The notes under the pieces are model-generated. The model saw nothing but the letters and a program-made list of their open reading frames with translations, was not told where the DNA came from and did not search any database. From Marinovum algicola (lineage in GTDB: Bacteria > Pseudomonadota > Alphaproteobacteria > Rhodobacterales > Rhodobacteraceae): 64,000 nucleotides of DNA. The DNA lies in contig NZ_FNYY01000007.1 in assembly GCF_900109145.1 (NCBI RefSeq), forward strand, positions 1 to 64,000. The letters run 5' to 3'. The stretch's first letter is position 1; each line of letters starts with the position of its first letter. Shown here in pieces: positions 32,807 through 42,288 of this stretch. A program made the translations under genes and the position numbers.

Positions 32807-35800
32807 TGGCGACAATCGTTCTTTCCGCCGCCGGTGCCGCGCTTGGCAGCGCCGTCGGCGGCACGTTCCTGGGCTTGTCGATGACCGCTGTCGGCCGGTT
32901 CGTCGGCGCCTCGATCGGGCGCGCCATCGACCAGCGGCTGATGGGGCAGGGATCGGAGGTGGTGGTCGAGGGCAACCGCATCGACCGGTTTCGGGTCAAT
33001 CGCGCCGGTGAGGGCGCGCCGGTGGCGCGCAGCTATGGCCGCACGCGGATGTCGGGGCATGTGATCTGGGCCAGCGCCTTTACCGAACATGTGGATACCG
33101 AGACCAGTGGCGGCGGCGGTGGCAAGGGCGCGCCCGCGCAGCCCGAGGTGACAACAACCACCTATTCCTATTCGGTCAGCCTGGCGATTGCGATCTGCGA
33201 GGGCGAGATCACCGGGATTGGCCGGATCTGGGCCGATGGCGAGGAAATCTCGCCCGAGGATCTGAACCTCAAGGTCTATCCCGGCAGCGCCGATCAATTG
33301 CCCGATCCCAAGATCGAGGCGATCGAAGGCAGCGGCGCGGTGCCGGCCTATCGCGGCACCGCCTATGTGGTGCTGGAAGAGCTTGACCTCTCGCCCTTTG
33401 GCAACCGGGTGCCGCAGTTCAGCTTCGAGGTGACCAAGCCGGTGCAGACCGACACGCCCGAGGGGCCGGCAGAGGTGCCGCACAACCTGCGCGGCGTGGC
33501 GCTGATTCCCGGCACCGGCGAATATGCCCTGGCCACCACGCCGGTGGCCTATCGCTATGGCGCGGGCCAGTCTCGGATGGCCAATGTCAACACGCCCTCG
33601 GGGCGCAGCGATCTCGACACCTCGCTCGACCAGCTGGTCGCGGAATGCCCCGACATGGGCGCAACCTCGCTGGTGGTGAGCTGGTTCGGCGATGACCTGC
33701 GCTGCGGAGCGTGCAGCCTGCGGCCCAAGGTCGAGCAGACCGAGTTTGACGGGCGCGGCGCCAAATGGCGGGTCAGCGGACTGGCGCGGAGCGCGGCCGA
33801 AACCGTGGTGCAGGAGAGCGATGCCACGCCGGTCTATGGTGGCACCCCGTCCGACGGCGCGGTGCTCGAGGGGATCAGGGCGCTTCAGGCGCGCGGGCAG
33901 GCGGTGATGTTCTATCCGTTCATCCTAATGGAGCAGATGTCGGCCAACGGCCTGCCCGACCCCTACGGCGCAGCGATAGATCAGCCGGTGTTGCCGTGGC
34001 GCGGGCGGATCACCACTTCGGCCGCGCCGGGGCTGCCCGGCAGCCCGGATGGCACAGCGGCGGCTGAGGCCGAGGTTGCGACCTTCTTTGGTACGGCGCA
34101 GGTCGGGGATTTTGCCATCGACGGACAAAGTGCGACCTCGGGCGGGGTGATCGCTGCGCTGGGCGGCACGGATGAGGTGATCGGCAAGACGGTCACCTAT
34201 AACGGGCCCGAGGAATGGAGTTATCGCCGTTTCATCCTGCACTATGCCGCGCTTTGTGCGGCGGCTGGCGGGGTGGATGCCTTCTGCATCGGATCCGAGA
34301 TGCGCGGGCTGACGCAGATCCGGGGCGCGGGTGGCAGTTTTCCGGCGGTGGCGGCGATGGTGCAGCTTGCGGCGGATGTGCGCGAGATCCTCGGGCCGGG
34401 GGTGAAGATCGGCTATGCCGCCGATTGGTCGGAGTATTTCGGCTATCACCCGCAGGACGGATCGGGCGACGCCTATTTCCATCTCGATCCGCTGTGGAGC
34501 GATGCCAATATCGATTTCGTGGGGATCGACAATTACATGCCGCTGTCGGACTGGCGCGCCGGCGATGACCACGCCGATGCCGCTTTCGGTGCGATCTACA
34601 ACCTCGACTATCTGCGCGGCAATGTCGCGGGCGGCGAAGGCTATGACTGGTATTACGACACGCCCGAGGCGCGTGCGGCGCAGCGCCGCGAACCGATCAG
34701 CGATGGCGCCCATGACGAGCCTTGGGTGTTTCGCTACAAGGACATCCGCAATTGGTGGGAGCACAAGCACCATGACCGCATCGGCGGCGTGCGCCAGGCG
34801 GGTTCAACCGCCTGGGTGCCACAGAGCAAGCCGGTGTGGTTCACCGAATTCGGCTGCGCCGCCGTCGACAAGGGCAGCAACCAGCCCAACAAGTTCCTCG
34901 ACCCGAAGTCCAGCGAAAGCAGCCTGCCGCGGTTTTCCAATGGCCGGCGGGACGAACTGATCCAGCGGCAATACCTGAGGGCGGTCACCGAATTCTGGGG
35001 CGATCCGGCCAACAACCCGATTTCCGAAGAATATGGCGGCACCATGATCGACATGGCCCGCGCCTTTGCCTGGGCCTGGGACGCGCGGCCCTTTCCGGCC
35101 TTTCCCGGCAATGAGACGCTCTGGAGCGACAGCGGCAATTACATGCGGGGGCATTGGCTCAACGGGCGGGTCTCGGGGCTGTCGCTGGCCCGGCTGGTGG
35201 CGGAGATCTGCGAAGAGGCCGGGGTGCTGGCGTATGACGTCTCGCACCTTCATGGCTTCGTGCGGGGCTATACCGCGGCCGACAGTGGCGACATGCGGCG
35301 GCTGTTGCAGCCGCTGATGCTGCGCTTTGGCTTTGATGCAGTGGAACGCGACGGGGTGCTGCATTTCCGGATGCGTGACGGCCAGACCGCCAAAGTGATC
35401 GATGCCGAGCGGCTCGCCGAAAGCCCCGATCTCGACGGCATACTGATGCAGAGCCGCGCCTCGGAGGCCGAGATGGCGGGGCGGGTGCGGCTCGAGTTCA
35501 TCCGCTCGGACGGCGATTACGAGACCATTGCAGAAGAGGCGGTGCTGCCGGACGACGCGACCCATGCGGTCTCGCGCAGCGAGATGCCGCTGGTAATGAC
35601 CCGCGCCGAGGGGCGGCAGACGGTCGAGCGTTGGCTGGCCGAGGCGCGGGTGGCGCGCGAACAGGCGCGTTTTGCGCTACCGCCCTCGCGGCTCGATATC
35701 GGGCCGGGCGATATTGTCTCGTTGCCCGAGGAGGCGGGCCGTGCGCTCTATCGCGTCGACCGGATGGAGACCGGGCGCGAACAGATCATCGAGGCGGTGC

Positions 35801-36801
35801 GGATCGAGCCCGAGGTTTACGACCCGGTGGATGTGCCGGAGGATCCGGGAACGGTCACGCCCTTTGTGGCCCCGGTGCCGGTGCTGCCGCTGTTCATGGA
35901 CCTGCCGCTGATGTCCGGCGACGAGGTGCCGCATGCGCCGCATCTGGCGCTGGTGGCCAAGCCCTGGCCGGGCACCGTGGCGCTCTATGCTTCGGCGCAG
36001 GATGCCGATTACGCGCTGTCCGACACCTTTGCCGCCCGGGCCACCTTTGGCGTGACCGAGAGCGCGATGACCGCGGCGGCGGCGGGGCTGATCGACCGCG
36101 GGGCGGGGCTTCAGGTGCGACTGACCAGCGGGATGTTCTCTTCCGTCACCGAGGCGCAGCTTCTCTCCGGCGCCAATCTCTGCGCCATTGGCGATGGCAC
36201 GCCCGACGGCTGGGAACTGTTCCAGTTTCGCGATGCCCAGCTCATCGACACCGACACCTGGGTGCTGAGCCACCGGCTGCGCGGGCAGCTCGGCACCGAT
36301 GCGCTGATGCCGCAGACCTGGCCCACGGGGTCATATGTGGTGCTGCTTGACGGCGCGCCGCAACAGATCAGCCTGGCCTCGTCGCAACGCCGGGTGACGC
36401 GGCACTACCGGGTCGGGCCGGCGCGTCGCCCGGTGGGCGATCCGTCTTACACCCATGAGGAACACGCTTTTGACGGCAATGGCCTTCGGCCCTACAGCCC
36501 GGCACATCTGCGGGGACGCTGGGCCGGCGGCGATCTTGAACTGAGCTGGATCCGCCGCACGCGGGTGGATGGCGACAGCTGGGACCTGGCCGATGTGCCC
36601 CTGGCCGAAGCGCGCGAGAGCTATCTGGTGCGGGTGCTGGACCAGAGCGGTGTGTTGCGCGAGGCGATGGTGGACACGCCGGGCTTTACTTATGGTGCGG
36701 CGATGCAGGCGCAGGACGGGGCCGGCACGGGGCTGGCGGTCGAGGTGGCGCAGGTGTCGGATATCTACGGCCCGGGCCTTTTCGCGCGCTGGGCGGGCTG
36801 A
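32806..36801 (+). CDS. GTA tail fibre/host-interaction protein (g15, 'megatron')
   Basis: The largest GTA gene, 1331 residues. An N-terminal glycine/alanine-rich hydrophobic part (IVLSAAGAALGSAVGGTFLG) is followed by a beta-rich phage-baseplate region with EVTTTTYSYSVSLAIAICEG. The TIM-barrel-like glycoside-hydrolase domain (about 430-760) shows FCIGSEMRGLTQIRG, DWSEYFGYHP, LDPLWSDANIDFVGIDNYMP and KPVWFTEFGCAA. Phage-tail_3-like and fibronectin-like parts make up the C-terminal half. In R. capsulatus, this protein closes the tail and forms the baseplate core. The start MATIVLSA follows AGAGGAG; an in-frame extension to 32401 overlaps g14 and is not used. Confidence 0.92.
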   Translation: MATIVLSAAGAALGSAVGGTFLGLSMTAVGRFVGASIGRAIDQRLMGQGSEVVVEGNRIDRFRVNRAGEGAPVARSYGRTRMSGHVIWASAFTEHVDTETSGGGGGKGAPAQPEVTTTTYSYSVSLAIAICEGEITGIGRIWADGEEISPEDLNLKVYPGSADQLPDPKIEAIEGSGAVPAYRGTAYVVLEELDLSPFGNRVPQFSFEVTKPVQTDTPEGPAEVPHNLRGVALIPGTGEYALATTPVAYRYGAGQSRMANVNTPSGRSDLDTSLDQLVAECPDMGATSLVVSWFGDDLRCGACSLRPKVEQTEFDGRGAKWRVSGLARSAAETVVQESDATPVYGGTPSDGAVLEGIRALQARGQAVMFYPFILMEQMSANGLPDPYGAAIDQPVLPWRGRITTSAAPGLPGSPDGTAAAEAEVATFFGTAQVGDFAIDGQSATSGGVIAALGGTDEVIGKTVTYNGPEEWSYRRFILHYAALCAAAGGVDAFCIGSEMRGLTQIRGAGGSFPAVAAMVQLAADVREILGPGVKIGYAADWSEYFGYHPQDGSGDAYFHLDPLWSDANIDFVGIDNYMPLSDWRAGDDHADAAFGAIYNLDYLRGNVAGGEGYDWYYDTPEARAAQRREPISDGAHDEPWVFRYKDIRNWWEHKHHDRIGGVRQAGSTAWVPQSKPVWFTEFGCAAVDKGSNQPNKFLDPKSSESSLPRFSNGRRDELIQRQYLRAVTEFWGDPANNPISEEYGGTMIDMARAFAWAWDARPFPAFPGNETLWSDSGNYMRGHWLNGRVSGLSLARLVAEICEEAGVLAYDVSHLHGFVRGYTAADSGDMRRLLQPLMLRFGFDAVERDGVLHFRMRDGQTAKVIDAERLAESPDLDGILMQSRASEAEMAGRVRLEFIRSDGDYETIAEEAVLPDDATHAVSRSEMPLVMTRAEGRQTVERWLAEARVAREQARFALPPSRLDIGPGDIVSLPEEAGRALYRVDRMETGREQIIEAVRIEPEVYDPVDVPEDPGTVTPFVAPVPVLPLFMDLPLMSGDEVPHAPHLALVAKPWPGTVALYASAQDADYALSDTFAARATFGVTESAMTAAAAGLIDRGAGLQVRLTSGMFSSVTEAQLLSGANLCAIGDGTPDGWELFQFRDAQLIDTDTWVLSHRLRGQLGTDALMPQTWPTGSYVVLLDGAPQQISLASSQRRVTRHYRVGPARRPVGDPSYTHEEHAFDGNGLRPYSPAHLRGRWAGGDLELSWIRRTRVDGDSWDLADVPLAEARESYLVRVLDQSGVLREAMVDTPGFTYGAAMQAQDGAGTGLAVEVAQVSDIYGPGLFARWAG

Positions 36802-36805
36802 GGCG

Positions 36806-37111
36806 ATGCGGCCGGTTCTGCATGGCGATGTGACGGCGGCGGCCCGGGCGCTGCTGATGGTGCCGGCAGAGGCGCGCGACGGGCTCTGCCGCCGGATGAT
36901 CGAAGAGGCGGATTTCGCCGACCGCTATGCCAAGCGCCTCGGGCGGCCGCATCGGCTCTGGGGCAACGGCACGTTGATGGCCGCCGCCCGGGCGCGGCCG
37001 TTGGCGGCCGAGCCTGCGCTGGGCGAAGAGCGCTATTGCCGCTGCCTCGAGACGGTGTTTCGCATGCTGCTGGAGTGGCGGGCGGTACGGCGTCCCGCTG
37101 CGCGGACATAA
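36806..37111 (+). CDS. Conserved small protein following GTA g15
   Basis: A 101-residue protein starting four bases after g15. It is helical and Arg/Ala-rich: VTAAARALLMVPAEARDGLC, EEADFADRYAKRLGRPHRLW, then ALGEERYCRCLETVFRMLLE. It seems to be a regular follower of GTA clusters in this group, as I recall (possibly DUF7742), but its part in particles is unproven. The long ORF in this frame from 36569 is read-through of g15. Confidence 0.65.
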   Translation: MRPVLHGDVTAAARALLMVPAEARDGLCRRMIEEADFADRYAKRLGRPHRLWGNGTLMAAARARPLAAEPALGEERYCRCLETVFRMLLEWRAVRRPAART

Positions 37112-37266
37112 CGCAGGTCGCGCAGCGCGATCGGGGTATCGCCTTGGCGGCGCTGGCTTTCTTGCCGGCGTTCACCGGCTGGAATACACCTTATCACAGG
37201 TTTGCGTTTGGCCTCGGCCGCAGGCGTGTTATATCACAGGGCACGGACACCGGAGACGAGGATGCC

Positions 37267-38076
37267 ATGGCCCGGACACAGACGCATATTGCAGAGGTCG
37301 ACCCGATCTGGGCGCGGATCCTCGACGAGGCAGAGGCCGCGGTGGGCGATGAGCCGCTGCTCGGCGGGTTGATCCACCAAAGCGTGCTGCACCATCCTTC
37401 GCTCGAACGGGCTCTGAGCTATCGGATTTCGCTCAAACTGGCCTCCGGCGAGATGTCAGAGCAAATCCTGCGCGAGATCTGCGACGAGGCCTATGCCGCC
37501 GATCCTGCGATCGGGCAGTCGGCGCGGGCCGATATCTCCGCCGTTTATGACCGCGACCCCGCCTGCCACAGGTTCTTGCAGCCTCTGCTGTTCTTCAAGG
37601 GATTTCAGGCGATCCAATCCTACCGCATCGGTCACTGGCTCTGGCATCAGGGCCGCCGCGACATGTCTTATTTCATCCAGATGCGGGTGTCGGAGGTCTT
37701 TGGCATCGACATCCATCCGGCCGCGCGCATCGGCAAGGGCATCATGATCGACCACGCCCATTCGATTGTCATCGGCGAGACGGCGGTGGTGGGCGACAAT
37801 GTCTCGATGCTGCATTCGGTGACCCTTGGCGGCACCGGCAAGGAAGAGCAGGACCGCCACCCCAAGATCGGCGATGGCGTGCTGATCGGTGCCGGGGCCA
37901 AGGTGCTGGGAAATATCCGCATCGGCAATTGCTCGCGCATCGCCGCCGGGTCGGTGGTGCTCTCGGAAGTGCCGCCCTGCAAGACCGTTGCCGGCGTGCC
38001 GGCCCGGATCGTGGGCGAGGCGGGCTGTGATCAGCCGTCGATGTCGATGGATCAGATCCTCAAATCCGGGGCGTGA
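37267..38076 (+). CDS. cysE: Serine O-acetyltransferase
   Basis: Makes O-acetylserine for cysteine synthesis; 269 residues. A helical N-terminal domain (FQAIQSYRIGHWLWHQGRRD) precedes a left-handed hexapeptide-repeat domain (IDIHPAARIGKGIMIDHAHS, IVIGETAVVGDNVSMLHSVT, KIGDGVLIGAGAKVLGNIRI). The catalytic Asp/His pair is within DHAHS. The start MARTQTHIAEVDPIWARI is preferred; the frame is open upstream into the preceding gene. It is unrelated to the flanking clusters. Confidence 0.95.
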   Translation: MARTQTHIAEVDPIWARILDEAEAAVGDEPLLGGLIHQSVLHHPSLERALSYRISLKLASGEMSEQILREICDEAYAADPAIGQSARADISAVYDRDPACHRFLQPLLFFKGFQAIQSYRIGHWLWHQGRRDMSYFIQMRVSEVFGIDIHPAARIGKGIMIDHAHSIVIGETAVVGDNVSMLHSVTLGGTGKEEQDRHPKIGDGVLIGAGAKVLGNIRIGNCSRIAAGSVVLSEVPPCKTVAGVPARIVGEAGCDQPSMSMDQILKSGA

Positions 38077-38098
38077 AAACCGCCCCGGAAGCTCTTGA

Positions 38099-40009
38099 TT
38101 ACACACGTGTTACCGAGATCGGCGGCAGAGTCTGCCCGGCCACTTCTGCGGCGCTTTCGCTGTAGTTGAACCAGAAGCATTCCGCTCCGGTCTCGCGCCG
38201 GCGCACGCCTTCGGGCATCTCGCAGGTCTCCAGCCCGGCTTTGTCGCAGGCCCAGTTCAGCACCCGGGCCAGCGCCGCCGCATCCAGCCAGCCGCTGACA
38301 TAGGCCAGCGGGCCCTGGGCGATCAGCACCGGCGCGCCATCGACGCTTTCCTCGATGACTTCGGCCGAGCCTTCGACAAATTCGCGATACAGCGTCACCG
38401 CGCCGGTGGTCTTCAGCGCCACCGGCATGTCGGGCCGCAGGCTTTCGACCCGGGACACCAGCGCATCGAGCCCCGGCATCGCCGGCGGCAGCGGCACCGG
38501 GATGGCCATGTTCTCGGTGCGGGCGCCGCTGCGCGGACCGAGCAGCACCACGGCGCCGCTCTCGGCCAGGGCGGTCTTCACCGTCTCGGGCAGGTACATT
38601 GCCCCCGGCGCCACGATCAGGCGATAGCCCGAGAGATCGCCACCGGGTCGCAGGATGTCGACCGACAGGCCGAGCTTGCGCAGCCCGCGATAGGTCTCGA
38701 ACACCAGATCGAAATAGCTCAGCCCCCGGCCATGCGGCTGGATCTGCCAGGTCCAATCGGCCTCGTAGTCAAACAGCAGCGCCACGGGCGCCTGCGCCCT
38801 GGCAACATCGGGCGCATCGGCCAGCTCTGCCGCCACTTCGCGCGCCTCGACGATCGCCGGAGCGTCGGCGCTGTCGGGCCGCAACATGCCGGCGTGCATC
38901 AGTTCCTGCGCCATAGGCGCCTGCCGCCAGCGGAAATAACAGACCGCCTCGGCGCCATGGGCAAAGGCCTCCCAGGTCCAGATCCGGACCATGCCGGGCA
39001 GGGGGGCGGGGTTGTAGGGCGCCCAGTTCACCGGGCCGGGCTGCTGTTCCATCACCCACATCCGGCCACGTCCCACGGCGCGGTAGAGATCGTGGTGAAA
39101 GGCCTGGAAATCCGGGTCGCCCTGGCGCGCATATGTCCGGCGGTGGGCCTCGGTGGCGGTCAGCCGATCTTCGAGAAAGCCCAGAGGATAGCTGTCCCAG
39201 GCAGCGATATCGAGATCGTCGCCGACCTTGTAGTGATCGAAATCCGTAATCTTTCCCATGTAGTTATGGGAAATCGGCGCGTCGGAATGGCGGCGGATGA
39301 TTTCGACCTGGAGGCGGTTGAAGCTGACCACCTCATCCGAGGCGAAGCGGCGGAAATCGAGCACATGGCTCGGGTTCGGCTCGGTTACCGTGAGGTTGGG
39401 CAGGTCGATCTGATCGAAGCTGTCATATTCCATCGACCAGAAGACATTGCCCCAAGCCCGGTTCAGCGCGTCGATATCGCCGTCGTTGCCCTTTCCGGGA
39501 TATTGCGCCCGGAGCCAGCCGCGAAAGCCCTGCCGCGCGGCTTCGGAATAGGAGAGCACGGTATCGTGGCAGGCGTATTCGTTGTCGGTCTGCCAGGCGG
39601 CGACATGGGGATTGCGGCCATAACGTTCGGCCAGCTTGCCGGTGATCACCGCGCATTCCTCGCGGTAACCCCGGTGGGAAAAGCAATAATGCCGCCGCGA
39701 GCCGAACTTGCGGGGCCGGCCCTCGGCATCCACGGCCAGCATGTCGGGGTGACGGTCGACCATCCAGCGCGGCGGGGTGGCGGTGGGGGTGCCCAGCACG
39801 ACCTTCAGCCCGGCGGTTCCCAGCACGTCGATGGCGTCATCGAGCCAGCCAAAGTCATACTGCCCCGGTTGCGGCTCGAGCCGCGACCAGGCAAATTCGC
39901 CGATCCGGACCCAGGTCAGCCCGGCCTCGGCCATGCGCCGCGCGTCCTCTTCCCAGGTCGCGCGCGGCCAATGCTCGGGGTAATAGCAGGTGCCGAGGGT
40001 GCGTTTCAT
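38099..40009 (-). CDS. Beta-galactosidase, GH42
   Basis: A cytoplasmic glycoside hydrolase of 636 residues. The GH42 start TLGTCYYPEHWPRATWEEDA opens the TIM barrel (1-390). The acid/base is Glu144 (AWQTDNEYACH) and the nucleophile Glu321 (WVMEQQPGPVNW). A trimerisation domain (about 400-570; FDYEADWTWQIQPHG) and a C-terminal beta domain follow. With no signal peptide it must act on imported beta-galactosides. It is the last gene of the galactoside operon and overlaps dgoA by four bases. Confidence 0.9.
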   Translation of the reverse strand: MKRTLGTCYYPEHWPRATWEEDARRMAEAGLTWVRIGEFAWSRLEPQPGQYDFGWLDDAIDVLGTAGLKVVLGTPTATPPRWMVDRHPDMLAVDAEGRPRKFGSRRHYCFSHRGYREECAVITGKLAERYGRNPHVAAWQTDNEYACHDTVLSYSEAARQGFRGWLRAQYPGKGNDGDIDALNRAWGNVFWSMEYDSFDQIDLPNLTVTEPNPSHVLDFRRFASDEVVSFNRLQVEIIRRHSDAPISHNYMGKITDFDHYKVGDDLDIAAWDSYPLGFLEDRLTATEAHRRTYARQGDPDFQAFHHDLYRAVGRGRMWVMEQQPGPVNWAPYNPAPLPGMVRIWTWEAFAHGAEAVCYFRWRQAPMAQELMHAGMLRPDSADAPAIVEAREVAAELADAPDVARAQAPVALLFDYEADWTWQIQPHGRGLSYFDLVFETYRGLRKLGLSVDILRPGGDLSGYRLIVAPGAMYLPETVKTALAESGAVVLLGPRSGARTENMAIPVPLPPAMPGLDALVSRVESLRPDMPVALKTTGAVTLYREFVEGSAEVIEESVDGAPVLIAQGPLAYVSGWLDAAALARVLNWACDKAGLETCEMPEGVRRRETGAECFWFNYSESAAEVAGQTLPPISVTRV

Positions 40010-40614
40010 GCCGGTTGGCCGGCGTCATAAGCGGCGACGATGGCCCGTGCCTTTTCACCGACCTCACCCGCCGTCATGCCGGGCTTGTAAAGCGCCGAGC
40101 CGATGCCGAAACCGGTCACCCCGGCGTCGAACCATTCTCCGAAATTCTCGGGCCCGGCACCGCCGACGGCATAGGTTTTGGTGCCTTTCGGCAGCACTGC
40201 CGAGATCGCGGCGAGGCCCTTGGCGCCCACCAGGAAGCCAGGGAAGAACTTCAGCCCGTCGGCGCCGTGGCGCAGGGCGGTGAAACATTCGGTCGGGCTG
40301 GCCACGCCGGGAAAGGACAGCATGCCCAGCTCCTTCGAGCGGTCGATGACGGCCGGGTTGCAGTCGGGCGAGACCACCAGCGTGCCGCCGACGGATTTGA
40401 GCTCGTCCACCTGCTCGGGGGTCAGCACGGTGCCGGCGCCGATGGTGGCGCGGCCTTTCAACCCCTCGGCGAGGATGCCGATTGACTTGAACGGCTCGGG
40501 CGAATTCAGCGGCACCTCGATCCGGTCGATACCGGCGTCAACCAGCGTCTCGCCGATCTCCAGAACCTCATCCGGCGTCACGCCTCGCAGAATGGCAATG
40601 ATTTCGCGGCTCAT
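40006..40614 (-). CDS. dgoA: 2-dehydro-3-deoxy-6-phosphogalactonate aldolase
   Basis: Splits KDPGal to pyruvate and glyceraldehyde-3-phosphate. It has 202 residues, class I KDPG/KDPGal aldolase family: Glu33 (RIEVPLNSPEP) and Schiff-base Lys122 (GLKFFPGF), with ATIGAGTVLTPEQV between. KDPGal aldolases have VPLNSP where KDPG aldolases have T/R-containing variants, which supports the galactonate assignment. It overlaps dgoK and the beta-galactosidase gene by four bases on each side. Confidence 0.9.
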   Translation of the reverse strand: MSREIIAILRGVTPDEVLEIGETLVDAGIDRIEVPLNSPEPFKSIGILAEGLKGRATIGAGTVLTPEQVDELKSVGGTLVVSPDCNPAVIDRSKELGMLSFPGVASPTECFTALRHGADGLKFFPGFLVGAKGLAAISAVLPKGTKTYAVGGAGPENFGEWFDAGVTGFGIGSALYKPGMTAGEVGEKARAIVAAYDAGQPA

Positions 40615-41513
40615 GTCATGCTCTCCTCATGGGCGGCCCTGAGGCCCGCCAATACGATTTCGGCCCCGTCTGTTTCACTGACGGAGGCCCCCTGCGGCGC
40701 CAGCGCCGCCTTGTACAATGCGTTGAGTTTCGGCGCGCCGATCAGCACGATCTCGCGGCCGAGCCAGTATTCCTTTGCCCCGGCAATCTCGAGCCCCATC
40801 AACAACCCTGAGAGCCGCGCCCGCGAGGTCGCAGCCTCGGTGCCGTCAAGCAGCGATCCGGCACGCAGCGAAAACAGCCGCGCGGTGAATTTCTGTGGCG
40901 CGCTCATGGCGTCGGTGACCGCTTCGTCGAAAGCCGCCTGATCCCAGCCGTCGCCTGCTACGGAATGGCGCAGCACCGATTGGCCCGAAAGCAGGGCGAA
41001 AATCTCGCCGGTCATGAAAGTGCGGAAGCTGACGATCTCGCGCGCGCTGATATGCACCCATTTGGTATGGGTGCCGGGCAGGCAGAGCACGCCGTCGAAC
41101 TCCGGGTGCGCGGCCAGAAAGCCGGCGATCTGGGTTTCCTCGCCGCGCATCACGTCCGCCGGGCTGGCCTGCGACACGCCGGGCAGGATACGGACCTTGA
41201 GCCGCGGGTCGCGGACCTCCGGCGTCACGGCCTGAGCCACGCCGGGCGCGGCGCAGGGGGTGGTGACATAAGGCGCCTCGTGCCAGCCCTGACGCGCGCC
41301 CACCATGCCGCAGGCGATCACCGGCACCGTGCCGCTCTCGGGCAGGCAATCGCCCACCAGCCGCAGCAGTTCCGGCTCGAAGCCGTCCCGTTCCAGAGCG
41401 CCCATGCCCTTGTCAGAGGTGACCATGCCGATCACCCCGTCCTTGCCCATCAGCCAAGCCCTCAGGTTCGACGTGCCCCAGTCGACCGCGATCCAATCCG
41501 CAATTTTAGTCAT
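40611..41513 (-). CDS. dgoK: 2-dehydro-3-deoxygalactonokinase
   Basis: Phosphorylates 2-keto-3-deoxygalactonate; 300 residues of the actin-like DgoK family. The N-terminal phosphate loop is IAVDWGTSNLRAWLM, and the mid-part LPGTHTKWVHISAREIVSFR is typical. It is followed directly by the aldolase for its product, with a four-base overlap, and lies four bases after the dehydrogenase gene. Confidence 0.9.
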   Translation of the reverse strand: MTKIADWIAVDWGTSNLRAWLMGKDGVIGMVTSDKGMGALERDGFEPELLRLVGDCLPESGTVPVIACGMVGARQGWHEAPYVTTPCAAPGVAQAVTPEVRDPRLKVRILPGVSQASPADVMRGEETQIAGFLAAHPEFDGVLCLPGTHTKWVHISAREIVSFRTFMTGEIFALLSGQSVLRHSVAGDGWDQAAFDEAVTDAMSAPQKFTARLFSLRAGSLLDGTEAATSRARLSGLLMGLEIAGAKEYWLGREIVLIGAPKLNALYKAALAPQGASVSETDGAEIVLAGLRAAHEESMT

Positions 41514-41517
41514 AATA

Positions 41518-42288
41518 TCAGCCTGTTACAACAACTCCGCCATCCACGACCATGGCCTGGCCGGTCATCATCCGGCTGGTCTCCGACGCCAGGAAAAGCA
41601 CCGCATCGACGATGTCCTGGGGCGCCAGATGATCCTTGAGGCACTGCCGCGAGAGATGTTCGGCCAGCGCCTCCGGCGTGGCCCACATGTCGAGCTGTTT
41701 TTCGGTCAGAACCCAGCCGGGGGCAAGGGCGTTTACCCGAATTTTATCCGGCCCGAACTCGCGCGCGAGCGACCGGGTCATGCCGTTGATGCCGGAATTG
41801 GCGGTGGTGTAGCTGACGTAACCGGCATTGCCCATCATGTAGCTGATCGAGGTGAAATTGATGATCGAGCCGCCGCCGGCCGCGCGCATTCCCGCCATCA
41901 CTGCCTGACAGGCAAAGAAATAGGCCTTGAGGTTGATCGCCTGCGACCAGTCCCAGAATTCCTCGTCCACCTCTTCCGCGCTGTGGCGCTTGTCATTGGC
42001 GGCATTGTTGATCAGCGCGGTGATCGGGCCATGTGCTTCGGCCGCCTCGGCGATACAGGATTTCAGCCGGTCGATATCGGTGATGTCGCATTGCAGGAAC
42101 AGCGGCCGGCGGCCGTGCTTGGCCTCCATCTCGTCGCAAAAGCCGCTGGCGTCGGAGCGCTGGACAAAGGCCACCTGCGCGCCCTGCGTCATGAAGCCAT
42201 CGGTGATCGAGGCACCGATGCCGGCGCCGCCGCCGGTGATGAAAACGCTTTTGCCCTCAAGGTCGTGAAATGTTGCAGTCTTGGTCAT
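41518..42288 (-). CDS. SDR-family dehydrogenase, probable D-galactose 1-dehydrogenase, atypical active site
   Basis: A 256-residue short-chain dehydrogenase. The dinucleotide motif is TGGGAGIG (19-26), INNAAN replaces NNAG, and Ser is in FTSISY. The expected YxxxK reads YTTAN: the base at the catalytic Lys position is Asn (codon AAT on the minus strand). The C-terminus MTGQAMVVDGGVVVTG is normal. Context, between galactonate dehydratase and DgoK, points to galactose oxidation to the lactone. The missing Lys either means a divergent mechanism or loss of activity. No separate lactonase is seen in the operon. Confidence 0.75.
   Translation of the reverse strand: MTKTATFHDLEGKSVFITGGGAGIGASITDGFMTQGAQVAFVQRSDASGFCDEMEAKHGRRPLFLQCDITDIDRLKSCIAEAAEAHGPITALINNAANDKRHSAEEVDEEFWDWSQAINLKAYFFACQAVMAGMRAAGGGSIINFTSISYMMGNAGYVSYTTANSGINGMTRSLAREFGPDKIRVNALAPGWVLTEKQLDMWATPEALAEHLSRQCLKDHLAPQDIVDAVLFLASETSRMMTGQAMVVDGGVVVTG

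Noticed and set aside
32401-36801. A longer g15 reading frame
   Set aside because: The first 135 codons are the g14 gene in another frame; ATG at 32806 has a ribosome site and gives the usual g15 beginning.
40006-41513. dgoK/dgoA as the kinase and aldolase for the alginate pathway
   Set aside because: Alginate DEH gives KDG, the gluconate epimer; these genes sit in a tight galactose operon. Cross-use is possible but not supported here.
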